Below, in pieces: positions 20,956 to 31,602 of a DNA stretch of 64,000 nucleotides. Source of the DNA: Prorocentrum cordatum (taxonomy: Eukaryota; Sar; Dinophyceae; Prorocentrales; Prorocentraceae); assembly GCA_963575745.1 (NCBI GenBank), contig CAUYUJ010002091.1, positions 320,223 through 384,222 on the forward strand. The letters are read 5' to 3'. The notes beneath the pieces were generated by a model that was not told where the DNA came from, searched no databases, and saw only the letters and a program-made list of their open reading frames with translations. The number at the start of each line of letters is the position of its first letter. Within the stretch, counting starts at the first letter, position 1. A program made the translations under genes and the position numbers.

Positions 20956-22545
20956 CTCGTGACACTTTCTCGACACCACAGGGGGTGCGCAGGGGTTGGT
21001 CTCTCAGCTCGGCCGTTATCCACGACACTGGCGCAAAGCCTAGCAGGCGTGGCACTTTCTCGACACCACAGGGGGTGCGCAGGGGGTGGTCTCTCAGCTC
21101 GGCCGCTATCCACGACACTGGCGCAAAGCCTAGCAGGCGTGGCACTTTCTCGACACCACAGGGGGTGCGCAGGGGGTGGTCTCTCACAGCGGTCCCTATC
21201 CACGACACTGGCGCAAAGCCTAGCAGGCGTGGCACTTTCTCGACACCACAGGGGGTGCGCAGGGGGTGGTCTCTCAGCCGGCTCCACGACACTGGCGCAA
21301 AGCCTAGCAGGCGTGGCACTTTCTCCACCACAGGGGGTAGGGGGTGGTCTCTCAGCTCTCAGCTCGGCCGCTATCCACGACACTGGCGCAAAGCCTAGCA
21401 GGCGTGGCACTTTCTCGACACCACAGGGGGTGCGCAGGGGGTGGTCTCTCAGCTCGGCCGCTATCCACGACACTGTCGCAAAGCCTAGCAGGCGTGGCAC
21501 TTTCTCGACACCACAGGGGGTGCGGAGGGGGTGGTCTCTCAGCTCGGCCGCTATCCACGACACTGGCGCAAAGCCTAGCAGGCGTGGCACTTTCTCGACA
21601 CCACAGGGGGTGCGCAGGGGGTGGTCTCTCAGCTCGGCCGCTATCCACGACACTGGCGCAAAGCCTAGCAGGCGTGGCACTTTCTCGACACCACAGGGGG
21701 TGCGCAGGGGGTGGTCTCTCAGCTCGGCCGCTATCCACGACACTGGCGCAAAGGGGTGCGCAGGGGGTGGTCTCTCAGCTCGGCCGCTATCCACGACACT
21801 GGCGCAAACCTAGCAAGCGTGGCACTTTCTCGACACCACAGGGGGTGCGCAGGGGGTGGTCTCTCAGCTCGGTCGCTATCCACGACACTGTCGCAAAGCC
21901 TAGCAGGCGTGGCACTTTCTCGACACCACAGGGGGTGCGCAGGGGGTGGTCTCTCAGCGGCCGCTATCCACGACACTGGCGCAAAGCCTAGCAGGCGTGG
22001 CACTTTCTCGACACCAAAGGGGGTGGGCAGGGGGTGGTCTCTCAGCTCGGCCGCTATCCACGACACTGGCGCAAAGCCTAGCAGGCGTGGCACTTTCTCG
22101 ACACCACAGGGGGTGCCTAGCAGGCGTGGCACTTTCTCGACACCACACGGGGTGCGCAGGGGGTGGTCTCTCAGCTCGGCCGCTATCCACGACACTGGCG
22201 CAAAGCCTAGCAGGCGTGGCACTTTCTCGACACCACAGGGGGTGCGCAGGGGGTGGTCTCTCAGCTCGGCCGCTATCCACGACACTGGCGCAAAGCCTAG
22301 CAGGCGTGGCACTTTCTCGACACCACAGGGGGTGCGCAGGGGGTGGTCTCTCAGCTCGGCCGCTATCCACGTGGTCTCTCAGGGCCGCTATCCACGACAC
22401 TGTCGCAAAGCCTAGCAGGCGTGGCACTTTCTCGACACCACAGGGGGTGGGCAGGGGGTGGTCTCTCAGCTCGGCCGCCATCCACGACACTGGCGCAAAG
22501 CTTTGCAGCCGTGGCACTTTCTCGACAGGGGGTCGAGCGCGGCCG
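20955..22545 (+). repeat. 90-bp satellite, about 17 copies
   Basis: GGCACTTTCTCGACACCACA recurs at exact 90-bp steps (20961, 21051, 21141, 21231). Later units lose 10-40 bp at places. Copies are highly similar. As 90 is divisible by three, frames of 130-285 residues with a 30-residue period stay open on both strands (for example GVRRGWSLSS on plus, GFAPVSWIAAELRDHP on minus). These are not called as genes. Confidence 0.95.
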
Positions 22546-22639
22546 CTTTCTCAGGCGTGGCAGGGACTATAGCCAGCGCATGATCTTGGTGCAGTGATTA
22601 TCCACCGCATTGCGCGTGAGAGCTTGCGTCTTGCCCTGA

Positions 22640-22661
22640 TCCGTAAACATCGCGGCTCAAG
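22640..22661 (+). promoter_or_regulatory. Possible spliced-leader relic upstream of the DIRS-like element ORF
   Basis: TCCGTA at the start and GGCTCAAG at the end match the ends of the dinoflagellate leader at the correct spacing, with CAT also matching inside: 17 of 22 positions in total. It lies about 85 bp before the first ATG of the retroelement frame on the same strand. The middle is diverged, so chance similarity cannot be excluded. Confidence 0.4.
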
Positions 22662-22746
22662 CCGGCGCGGCACGACTGCGCATTCACGCAAGTTTGTCTG
22701 TGCTCCAACTTGCGGGCAACAGCCGCCCGGCCTAAGCGCGGCAGCA

Positions 22747-22983
22747 ATGCCGCCCAAAATTGACATTGGACAGCTGCCGCCTCCGTGCGTGAAGCTGAAG
22801 AACGCACTGGCTGAAATGGGCGACGATGTAAGCCTGGAAGGCTTGCGTGGCTGCGAGGGGCCTCTGATAAGAAACGCATTCGATGCCTATCACCGTCAAC
22901 TGAAGAATCCCGAGACGCTTTACATGAGGTATAACGAGTTGCCGTACGAACGACGATGGCATGCCTGGTGGCATACTTGCTGA
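22747..22983 (+). pseudogene. DIRS-like element: N-terminal gag-like fragment
   Basis: Starts at an ATG (MPPKIDIGQLPPP) and runs 78 codons in a protein-like composition with acidic and aromatic residues, ending in WHAWWHTC. The frame upstream of the ATG is open but looks untranslated. Downstream, an insertion of about 300 bp including one unit of the 83-bp satellite (23050-23110) separates it from the next fragment, whose frame differs. Function: presumably the start of the structural protein; no named domain. Confidence 0.55.
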
Positions 22984-22984
22984 G

Positions 22985-23280
22985 GTCCGGATCAGCCTTT
23001 CAACGACCACAGGGGGCACCTGAGAGCATGACGGCCTTACATCAGTACTCGGTAGCGCACGAGTGTACGCAGCGCTACGGCGAGAGCCACATTTTGAATA
23101 CGCCCTCCATTTTTGAAGCTGGCCAGCTTGAAGCTTCAGGGTCATACTGGTGCAGAATTCTCAGGTGGAAACCAGCCCCGGGGTGCGAACGGAAGAAGGA
23201 ACGCAGAGAGAGGAAAACGAGGAGGGGGACGGTGGAGATGGAGGAAGAGAAAGAGGAGACGGAGGGTGACCTGACAGGAC
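22985..23280 (+). repeat. Solo 83-bp satellite unit and purine-rich insert
   Basis: CAGCGCTACGGCGAGAGCCACATTTTGAA followed by CGCCCTCCAT, at 23070-23110, matches the 83-bp unit of composite repeat CR. The GA-rich stretch at 23200-23270 follows. It interrupts the element's gag-like region. Confidence 0.6.
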
Positions 23281-23365
23281 TGTGGGGCCGCCATGCTCCG
23301 CCCCTCTCTGCTCGCGCAGGCGGTCGCGCAGACACGCTCCATCCCAGAGAGTGCCGCCCGCTCCA

Positions 23366-24712
23366 TCTCGGAGGCGCTGGGGGGGGGAGTTCGAGAGTCT
23401 CACCGTCGACGAGGTCCTCGGTGTGCGTGCCGAGGATCTCCGCGCAGCGTTGGACGCCGTGGTCGCAGAAGGGTCTCCAGCGAGTGCAATCGTCAAGGGG
23501 GCCGCGACGCGCGTGTTGCTGCGCATCTGTGAGGTCGGCAACATGGCGCCGCCTGACTTAGGCCCGCTGCGGGCCGAGCCGGCCACAGCACAGCCTACGG
23601 CAGCGCCGCAGCCGGCGGACCCAGAGAAGAAACAAACATACGACGCCATCACCGACCAGCTCAGCGAGGGCGAGTTCGAGATGCTCTCGGAGAAGGCCCT
23701 CCGCAAGATCTTCAATGAGTTCAAGGTCATGAGCGGCGGCCCTCCTCGGCTGGCGGAGGACGCGACTCCCGAGAAGATCTCGGCGCTCGCGGCGCGAGTG
23801 GCCGAGGACCACGCGCCGCGCACTGACTTCGCCCTCTGGGGCCCTTTCGGGCGCAAGCAGAAAAAGATCTCGAAGTTCACGGCGCAGATATTCGTGCAGG
23901 GGGAGTTGGTCACTGGTCAGCTCTCCGGTCTGCCGTCTTTCGGGGCGTGGAGGGCGTGATGGCGGGTGCTCCGTACAGGAATGCTCATGTTTAAGGCGTG
24001 CCAGCTGGGCCCACTGGACGGCTATGAGGAGGGGGTCCGCCTTCTTGCGCATACCTCCCCCCCGTATTTGGGTGTCGCGTGCCAAGCAGACGACGCCATG
24101 AGGGCAGAGCACTGGGGGGGGGTCCGCCAGGACATCGAGTCCAAGGTGGAGGCGGGCACCTACCAGGAGCCGTTCGACCCAGAGAGGCTTTGGGAGGCTG
24201 TCCTTCGTGAGGCAGCCGACGGGGAAGACAGCAAACGCTCCGGGTGGTGGCACGAGAACCTCGACAAACCGTGCTTGACCAAGCCGCCTCCACGCGCGGA
24301 GCTCCAGCTTCCCGCGGCGCAGCCTGCAGCCACAGGCGCCGCCTCTGCGGGCGCGGGCGGGCGGCCTGGCCAGGCCAGGGGGCGCGATGACCGGCCGGCC
24401 AAGAAGGCCAAGACCCAGGCCCCCAAGGGGCTCGCAGCTCTCGCGCGCCAGAAGGATGGCCGCTCCCTCCACGACAACAGCGGGAAGGAGCTGTGCTTCG
24501 CGTGGAACAGGTCCAGCCACGGGCGCGGGGGGCCGCGCCGGTCGAAGCCACCCCGCACGCACAAGTGCGAATGTGCCTGGGGCCGCACCGCGCGGTGGGC
24601 GAGCGCTGCCCCGCGCGGAGGCGCCCCAAGCACTGGAAGCCCTGACCCCCGGCCGGGGACGTGCATGAGGCGCGCCGGGAGGAGCCGATCCAGCTCCCGG
24701 CGCCGTCATTGA
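23366..24712 (+). pseudogene. DIRS-like element: gag-like/zinc region with one in-frame TGA
   Basis: One frame stays open except for TGA at 23957-23959, in the context FGAWRA-stop-WRVLRTGML; reading continues sensibly beyond it. The first part is helical and charged (residues such as DEVLGVRAEDLRAALDAVVA). The end has GKELCFAWNRSSHG then HKCEC, resembling the Cys/His cluster that precedes RT in related dinoflagellate elements, though the spacing is damaged. A run of nine or more G at about 23383 marks a probable frame slip at the 5' side. The open frames on minus in this area are shadows. Confidence 0.6.
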
Positions 24713-25573
24713 ATTCAGATGCACAGTTTTCCTGCGAGGCCCTGGAGAAGAGCGCAGAGCCCACCGGGTGCTCAACCTCTGCTCCGCTGCTCTTGTCGGC
24801 CAGAGTGGAGCTCCATCTGTCGCGGCTGAAGCATGCGCGCCTGCGGCTGCACCGCATGCGAGCAACGCGGGCTGGCGCTGACACGGCCGACGTGGCAGCG
24901 GCAGCGGGGGCAGTCGCGGCTTGCGCCGACGCCCCAGTGCCCCGGCATCCTTGGCTCGGCGAGCCAGAGGAGAGCGCCCGGCAGGCACGCCTCCGACAGG
25001 ACGCCGGCTGCCCAGCCGGCCTGAGGAGCCCAGCAGGGCTTCCGGAGCAGTGGCCAGAGCTGGTGAAGGCAATGGCGCCAGTGAGGGCTGCCATCCTCCA
25101 GGCGCGCGCAGAGTGCCTGGAGCTGGCCAACCTGGCGGCCGCCTGCGACGAGGCCCCCGGCCGCCTGCAACCCTGGGCGCGCGCCGCGGCTGGCCTGCGC
25201 GCGCGCGCGCGTCGACGGCGCTGCGCCTGCCGCCCAGCCAGCGTCGGGGAGCTGCGCCATCGCGTCCCCCTGGAGGTACCTCCTGGTGCCGGCGGTCCAG
25301 CAGCAGGCTCTCTCTCCCCAATGGGAATCACTTGCAACATCGAGCCGGGCGGCCTGTTCCCACTCGCGCCTACGGCCGCGGAGTTCTCGATCGAGGAGCT
25401 GGCCGCGCAGCCCTCGCACTTTGGCAACCACCTGTCCTTCGACGAGCGTTTCGGGGAGTCGCAGCCCCCGACGAGGGCCATCCTGGAGGAGCACATCCAG
25501 AAGGGCTTCGGGGAGACGTTCCGCTTTCGCGGGGCAGCCGGATCTGCGCTGGGCGAGACGTCCCCCGCCCCTT
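24713..25573 (+). pseudogene. DIRS-like element: linker before RT
   Basis: Ala/Arg-rich sequence open in all frames. In the +1 frame of 24661-25602 the segment near 25430-25600 (FGNHLSFDERFGESQPPTRA, then ILEEHIQKGFGETFRF) resembles the region that leads into RT, after which the frame switches. No separate gene is inferred. Confidence 0.45.
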
Positions 25574-26386
25574 TTGGGCAACGTTGCAAAGCGGAGGGCT
25601 GACGGCGCGTTCAAACATCGCATCATAGAGGACCAAAGGTCGAACAGGGCCAACGATGCGTCGTCCACCTCGGAGAAGGTCGTTCTCCCGCGGGGGCTGG
25701 ATCACGCTTGCGAACTGGCCCAGATGGCATCCGCGCCAGAGGGTCTCCACGGAATGCGCACTTTCATCATCGATTTTGCCGACGCGTTCATGGGCGTGCC
25801 TTTGAGGGAGTCCGAGCAGCGATTCAACAGTGCAGAATTGACGCACCCGCTGGGCTCTGGGCACACTTTCGTCGTCTGGCGCGTGCTCGGCTTCGACGGG
25901 AGAGCGAACCCACTGGTGTTCGGTCGGGTCGCAAGCTTCGCCTGCCGGTCTGGGCAGGCAGTTCTCCACCATGCCACCGCGCGGCTGCAGCAGTGCGGGG
26001 ATGACCCCAAAGTGGCGGTTGCAGGCGACGTGGCTGCTGCGCGCCGGGAGATCGATGTCCTACTGCGCTGGTGGATAGCCCTAGGCATACCGCTGGCCTG
26101 GAAGAAGGGCAAATTCTCACCCGCTCTGACGCAGTACGCGTGGACCGGCATCAAGTTTCACTTACGGGGGAACGTTTCCGTCATGTCTCTGCTGGAGGCG
26201 TACATCCACGAGCTGTTGGACTTGCTTCGGCCGTTCCGCCGGCGCAGAGGCGTGGCCAGCGCGCGTCAGGCCTGGTCTTGGTCGGGATGGCCGGCCGCGC
26301 GCGTGGCGCAGATCGTCCTGGAAGCGTCGCCCTTCGCAGCCCCCATGCGGGCGGCGCTCGCAGACTCGACGAGGGCACCCTCGTAG
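25574..26386 (+). pseudogene. DIRS-like element: reverse transcriptase
   Basis: The frame shows RT landmarks in order: KHRIIEDQRSN and KVVLPRG in the fingers, FIIDFADAFMGVPL (motif A with two Asp), NPLVFGRVASFACRSG (motif B region), QQCGDDPKVAVAG (motif C, where the usual YVDD reads CGDD), then LLRWWIALGIPLAWKKGK and YAWTGIKF (motifs D-E). The catalytic Asp pair is present at about 26000-26005. This pattern fits DIRS/gypsy-type enzymes of dinoflagellate elements rather than Copia. The 3' end runs into a frame break with the RNase H part. Confidence 0.75.
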
Positions 26387-26389
26387 TCC

Positions 26390-27063
26390 AAGCGGGAGGC
26401 CCCCCAGGGCAAGGTCCCAGTTCGGAGGTTCTTTGCCGCCGCGGGCTGGTTCCGGGCGCTCCTGTCGACCGGGTTGTTCCCAGTGGAGTGGCTGGTGCAC
26501 AGCCAGGCACCGTCGCGCGGTTACCCTGGTCGCCGCGCAGCGTGCATGTCGATGCTTCTCCCTGGGGAGGCGGGGCGGGGCTGTTCGAAGCCGGCCAGCA
26601 CTGATAACGTTTTTGCACCAAGTGGTCGGCGAGCATTTGCCGGCGTTTCGGCGCCCAGCCGGGCGACCCCAAGGCGCAGTCAGTATGGGAGTTCCTCGCG
26701 CTTCCCTTGTCGCTGATGGTGCGGAGCGCACGCAGCACCGATGCCGTGCTGCTCGTGCTCGGCGACAACATCGGCGCCTTGACAGACGCGATGGCGCTGA
26801 GGGGCAAAGGCCTGATGAACGCCGTTGCGCGCGAGCTGTCCTGGCGCAAGATCGCGTCCAGGTGGCAGTTCGAGGTCGCACACCTGCCGCCCGACTTCAA
26901 GTGGCTGGCAGACGGGCTGTCCCGATTATGTACTCATCCGCCCGTGGCTTTTCCCGCCGCCTTGGCTCGCTGCCAAAATCGTGCGGTTCCATCGTTGGAT
27001 GCGATGTGGCGGGTGTGGGTGTCAGAATCCCCTGGCGATTTCTACGCCTGGGGCGACAGCTGA
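26390..27063 (+). pseudogene. DIRS-like element: RNase H, split over three frames
   Basis: Three pieces read well in different frames: RRFFAAAGWFRALLSTGLFP near 26425-26490, SVHVDASPWGGGAGLFEAG near 26539-26595 (the Asp of the RNase H strand 1) and, from 26707, LLVLGDNIGALTDAMALRGK through VAHLPPDFKWLADGLSRL, matching the second half of RNase H ending in the familiar ADALSRL-type motif. Frameshifts lie between the pieces. Confidence 0.65.
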
Positions 27064-27214
27064 TGTGGGCGGGGCACGCGAATGCGCAGCCATGTCATAC
27101 TATATACTATATACTCCAGCATGCGGGCTTGTAGCCGGGAAAGAAAAACATAGCACTTTCTGCCCCCCCCCCCCTCCCTTGCCCGTGTTTGCTGCCGCTC
27201 CTCCTTCCCTATTC

Positions 27215-27506
27215 CGTCGCACCTACGGGCATTCAGGTTGTGGGTACCTCCTCGGAGTGAGGGTTCTCCCTATCACAGGCGCACAATCTGTGGTGCATGC
27301 TATCGTGTCTTTCCTGCCTGCCCCTCGGCCGCTGCGTTAGCGGATGGGCCGGCACGCCCAAAAGTAGCATAGCACAGCATAGAAGATGCGCGTTTCTGGT
27401 GGTATGGAGTTTGCCGCGTGCCTTGAGTTATGATACGAAATCTCAGTATTTCGCATGTTCCGGGTCCGGGGCCGACGTCCCCCCGAGGCGTGCACATCTG
27501 TCTTCG

Positions 27507-27539
<33 letters not shown>

Positions 27540-27968
27540 TCCCCCCCTCTCTTCTCTCTCCGCCCCCTGGCCCCATCCCCCTTTCTGGCCCCTCCTTTTC
27601 AGTCTTTCCCCTTACAGGATCTCCCACTTCAGGATCCGCGTTCTTCGGGATCACCTTCGCCGTCGACGCCAACGACATCTTGCCCTCTCGCCCCCCCCCC
27701 CGGCGTTGACCATCATAGGCTTCACCAGTGAGGACCATCATAGGCCTCACACCCCTCGCAGCTGCCATCATAGGGGCTGCCTGGGGCCCGCCCTCTCCCA
27801 CTACTACACCAGTACACTATGCCGTCAATAGGCACCGGAGGGGGCCGAGGACCTCCCTGCAGCCCCTCGGCCAACGAAGACGGCTGCAGGGAGGGGTCCA
27901 AACGTACCTCCACCTTCATGCACCAGTCCACCAATACACCAGAAAACCAACTCCTCACATTCCTCCCT
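27215..27968 (+). repeat. 754-bp direct repeat, copy A
   Basis: Nearly identical to 28754-29506. It starts CGTCGCACCTACGGGCATTC and ends CACATTCCTCCCT. Differences are a few substitutions and the length of a CT tract. No gene recognised. Confidence 0.93.
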
Positions 27969-28753
27969 GGGGCCGTGAACGGGATTTATCCCCTGCCGGC
28001 TGACGGTGCCTGTCAATGTCAGTAATCTAATACTCTGTGGCGTCAGTTGCCAGCCCAGTACACCAGTACACCAAGGGTGACGGTTCGACCCGTGCCGCCG
28101 CGGTGTCACATGTGCCGCCGCGGCGTCACTCATGAGGTCCTTCCCGCTCCCCGCCCCTTAACCGAGCTCTCCAAGGACGGGTATGTAAAACCCTCCCAGC
28201 CACCTCCGTCTGCCACTTGGGGCGCAGGTGTGTGGCTGGGCCTACTCCCCTCCTCCTCCCCCTTCCCCCCCCCCCCGCCTTCCTCTAAGGATGGGTATAA
28301 CCGCCGTCCAGTCTACACGTCCGGAGCAGCGGCCCTCGCCGAGAGCTGTCCAGGGGCCGCCTTGGATCGTCCCCCTCTGTCGCTTTGCTTCGGCTTCAGG
28401 TTCCCCGGCCAGGCCCGCTCTCATCTTTCACCCCGTTTCCAGCCCGCCCCCGTTCCCCTGGCCCTCTTCCCCTCTTCCCTCCCCTTCGCCCCTCCTGCTC
28501 CCCCTCCCCGCTCTCCCCTCCTTCCCCCTTCCCCCCTCCAAGCGGATCCGCGTCATTACTTCCCTCCTTCAGGCTTCCCTGCCAGGACCTTTGCAGGCCT
28601 CCACTGCCGCTGGGGTCGCCCCATCAGCTGCACGCGGGGGGCTGGGACTTTCTGCGCCCCTGATTGGGGGGTGTGGTCGTGTGCGCGTGTGCGTGTGTGT
28701 CTCCGTGTGTGCGTGCTCTGTGTGTGTGTGTGTGTGTGTCTTTGTGTGGTGTA
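27969..28753. other. 785-bp spacer of the tandem duplication
   Basis: Separates copies A and B. Since copy B abuts it, 27215-28753 behaves as a 1,539-bp tandem unit followed by a partial second unit. Pyrimidine-rich with a (TG)n tract at 28690-28750. No gene. Confidence 0.7.
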
Positions 28754-29506
28754 CGTCGCACCTACGGGCATTCAGGTTGTGGGTACCTCCTCGGAGTGAG
28801 GGTTCTCCCTATCACAGGCGCACAATCTGTGGTGCATGCTATCGTGTCTTTCCTGCCTGCCCCTCGGCCGCTGCGTTAGCGGATGGGCCGGCACGCCCAA
28901 AAGTAGCATAGCACAGCATAGAAGATGCGCGTTTCTGGTGGTATGGAGTTTGCCGCGTGCCTTGAGTTATGATACGAAGTCTCCGTATTTCGTATGTTCC
29001 GGGTCCGGGGCCGACGTCCCCCCGAGGCGTGCACATCTGTCTTCGTCTCTGCCCCTCTCTCTCTCTTTCTCTCTCTTCCCCCCCTCTCTTCTCTCTCCGC
29101 CCCCTGGCCCCATCCCCCTTTCTGGCCCCTCCTTTTCAGTCTTTCCCCTTACAGGATCTCCCACTTCAGGATCCGCGTTCTTCGGGATCACCTTCGCCGT
29201 CGACGCCAACGACATCTTGCCCTCTCGCCCCCCCCCCCCGGTGTTGACCATCATAGGCTTCACCAGTGAGGACCATCATAGGCCTCACACCCCTCGCAGC
29301 TGCCATCATAGGGGCTGCCTGGGGCCCGCCCTCTCCCACTACTACACCAGTACACTATGCCGTCAATAGGCACCGGAGGGGGCCGAGGACCTCCCTGCAG
29401 CCCCTCGGCCAACGAAGACGGCTGCAGGGAGGGGTCCAAACGTACCTCCACCTTCATGCACCAGTCCACCAATACGCCAGAAAACCAACTCCTCACATTC
29501 CTCCCT
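28754..29506 (+). repeat. 753-bp direct repeat, copy B
   Basis: Second copy of 27215-27968, same orientation. Confidence 0.93.
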
Positions 29507-30065
29507 CCTCCCCCTTCCCGTTTCTCCTCGCCCCCCCCCCCTTCGAGTGCGGGGGGCCGGGAAAAAGGCCGACAAAATCCGTCAGGGGCTTCAATTCTAG
29601 ACGCTTCGCGTAACCCCACCAGTTTTTGCTTCCCTGGGTGCCCTCAGCCAGTCAGCCCTCGCCGGCCCGGCCGGACCGGACCGCTGCGCGCCTAGGAGTT
29701 AATTCGGACTGCCTCCGTGCCCCGGACAGCTTTTGTCTCCGCCTGCGCCTTCGCTAGCGGACGCGACCGAAAAAATCACCCCCACCAGCCCATCCAGAAA
29801 CGATGCCTTGAGGAAGTGCCTCAATCATGGAAGTGGGCTTGTAAAACCAATGGTTTTGACATCCTCGCCGAGGCCCTTTTGGACGCTCCAACGCGTCGCG
29901 GAATCCCCCGTCGAGATGCAGGGGAGGGGGTAGGGGGGGGTCAAGACTCCCCCCCCGCCCGCAAGCCGTCTCGCTCATTCCCACCCGCCCTCCCAACACA
30001 TACGTAGCACCCGAGCCCAGCCCGAGCCGCATCATATGCAGCAGTCGTTTTTGGATGGGCAGCTA
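29507..30065. other. No gene recognised
   Basis: Unique-looking sequence with C- and G-runs. No motif found on either strand. Confidence 0.5.
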
Positions 30066-30069
30066 CAGG

Positions 30070-30179
30070 GGGCGAATCCGCCGCCGCCGCCTCCGCCGCC
30101 GCCGCCGCCGTCCGCCGCCGCCGCCGCCGCGCCGCCGCCGCTCCTTCGCCGCCGCGCCGCCCGCCGCCGCCGCTGCCGC

Positions 30180-30211
<32 letters not shown>

Positions 30212-30305
30212 CCCCGCTGCCGAGTCGCCGCCGTCGCCGCCACCGCCGCTGCCACCGCCGCAGCCGCCGCAGCCGTTGCCCCCGCCGCAGCCGCCGCCGC
30301 CGCCA
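30070..30305 (+). repeat. (CCG)n trinucleotide array
   Basis: Imperfect CCG/CGC repeats. Pro-, Arg-, Ala- and Gly-rich frames on both strands are artefacts. Confidence 0.93.
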
Positions 30306-30422
30306 CCAAGTGTATTCTGTTTTTTTGACAGGAATGGTGGGGGGAGGCCGCATCGGGTTCGCTGCGCATGCTCCGAATTTCGAGGCGAAGTGTGTTTTGT
30401 ATGGTTTTTTTGCAAAGGGATT

Positions 30423-30460
30423 GTGTGTGTGTGTGTGTGTGTGTGTGGGGGGGGGGGGCG
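30423..30460 (+). repeat. (TG)n followed by a G-run
   Basis: Alternating TG for about 26 bp then twelve G. Confidence 0.9.
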
Positions 30461-31000
30461 CATTGTCCCTGGTTGGCTCCCGGTCGCCTGGGGGAGGGGC
30501 TGTATAGTAATAGGGAACCGTGATAAACCCTTCCCCGAGGAAACTCCCTAAACCACCTACGCCCAGAGGGCTGGTGGGATTTCCATCCCTCCTTCGTCCC
30601 AGCTTCCTCGTTGTCTTCTGCGCTGGAGTGCGAGCGATACGCCAGAGTGCCAACAATTCGCTGGAGACCGATTCGATATCCCGCATGCGTGCAATTTGCT
30701 TCAGCAGGCGCACGCAATATATGCGCGAGGCAATTCTGCCCAGCAGGAGGGGGTATAAGTGGGACGCACCCCGAGATGTTTCGGAAGGTGCGCCCACGCG
30801 AAAATTTGAGGGCCTTGGCCGGTATAAAGCGACACATCGGCAATGGCGTGCCAGGGAGGGCATCTTCATCTGGGTCGACGGCGGCATTTTCGCCGGCGTG
30901 GTGTTCAGAGAGGGCAACAGCCGAACTGATCGCAGGCGAAGGGCGGGCAGGCGCATGTGACGCACCGGAGTCGCAACCATAAGCGCCGGCCGAGTCCGTC
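30461..31000. other. Open frames without recognised function
   Basis: A 146-codon frame on plus (30520-30960) and a longer one on minus overlap. The plus frame contains WVDGGIFAGVVFREGN but no known motif. It may be remnant retroelement sequence, given the recombinase immediately downstream. Confidence 0.35.
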
Positions 31001-31111
31001 ATGACTGCCGCTGTTGGGTGGCCGTCCCTACGCCGTGATGCGCCAGCACGGGCGCCGTATGGCAGGGGGAAGACGCCTCAATTGTAGTCTGACGCTGCCC
31101 GTGAGCAGGCC

Positions 31112-31459
31112 TTGCAGTGTCTGGATAAAGACGTATGTGAAGCGTCCACCTTCTCAACGGTAGCGGCCCCCCTTCATTCCGTCGAGGCAATGCTGCGCCA
31201 ATGGGGTCTGGAACCGTGGCCCCTCACAGCGGCCAAAGTGCGTGCACTTCGGGCGACGCTGAAGGCGGGCAAGTACCGTTCGGCATCCATGTATTTATCG
31301 ACGTACCGGGTGGAAGCCAAGCGTCGGGGCTGCCATCTTACGGGCAGTATGATGCAAGTGCTCAAGGACGCCACGCGCTCGTGCAATCGAGGTTTTGGGC
31401 CCCCTGTCCAGGGCCGGTTGGTCTACGGAACTGCCTCGTGGTGGGCGTGTGGTGGTTGA
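31112..31459 (+). pseudogene. Tyrosine recombinase, N-terminal core-binding domain
   Basis: Helical, basic sequence: LRQWGLEPWPLTAAKVRALRATLKAGKYRSASMYLSTYRVEAKRRG, in segments, matches the SAM-like domain that clamps DNA in recombinases of this family. The frame has no ATG at its start and ends at a stop after a frame slip near 31430; the catalytic part continues in another frame. Confidence 0.65.
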
Positions 31460-31602
31460 CCCGGGAAGTAGAACTCAGCACAACGCGCGCTTGTTTGGTG
31501 CGTTTTTGGGGCAATGGAGCTGATTTGGTTGCATCGAGGTGTTTGCCGGCCTCTAAGAACGACTCGACCGCCTTCGGCGCAACCCGGTCTCACGGGCGCT
31601 GA
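31429..31602 (+). pseudogene. Tyrosine recombinase, first catalytic segment
   Basis: In this frame NCLVVGVWWLTREVELSTTR carries the first catalytic Arg (codon 31462-31464, in TREVELS). LVASRCLPASKNDSTAFGATRSHGR follows, then a TGA at 31600-31602. After the TGA the same frame resumes with CGEALGAVLCPAHTM, so the stop falls inside a Cys/His cluster that related proteins read through. Confidence 0.65.

Larger units (their letters stand above)
22747..27063 (+). mobile_element. Decayed DIRS-like retroelement, 5' part (gag-like, RT, RNase H)
   Basis: Domains run in order on the plus strand: gag-like frames, a Cys/His-rich stretch, reverse transcriptase, RNase H. Frames change at least five times and a TGA interrupts the gag-like part, so the copy is inactive. 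The tyrosine recombinase expected downstream in this family is found at 31.1-32.5 kb, past an interruption of about 4 kb. No terminal repeats could be delimited. Confidence 0.75.

Noticed and set aside
20955-22545. CRISPR array
   Set aside because: Repeats are contiguous 90-bp units without unique spacers, in a eukaryotic setting.
23558-25589. 587- and 532-codon minus-strand frames
   Set aside because: Shadows of the DIRS-like element, whose recognisable motifs are on plus.
29941-31002. 353-codon minus-strand frame
   Set aside because: Half of it is the CCG array, the rest has no motif.
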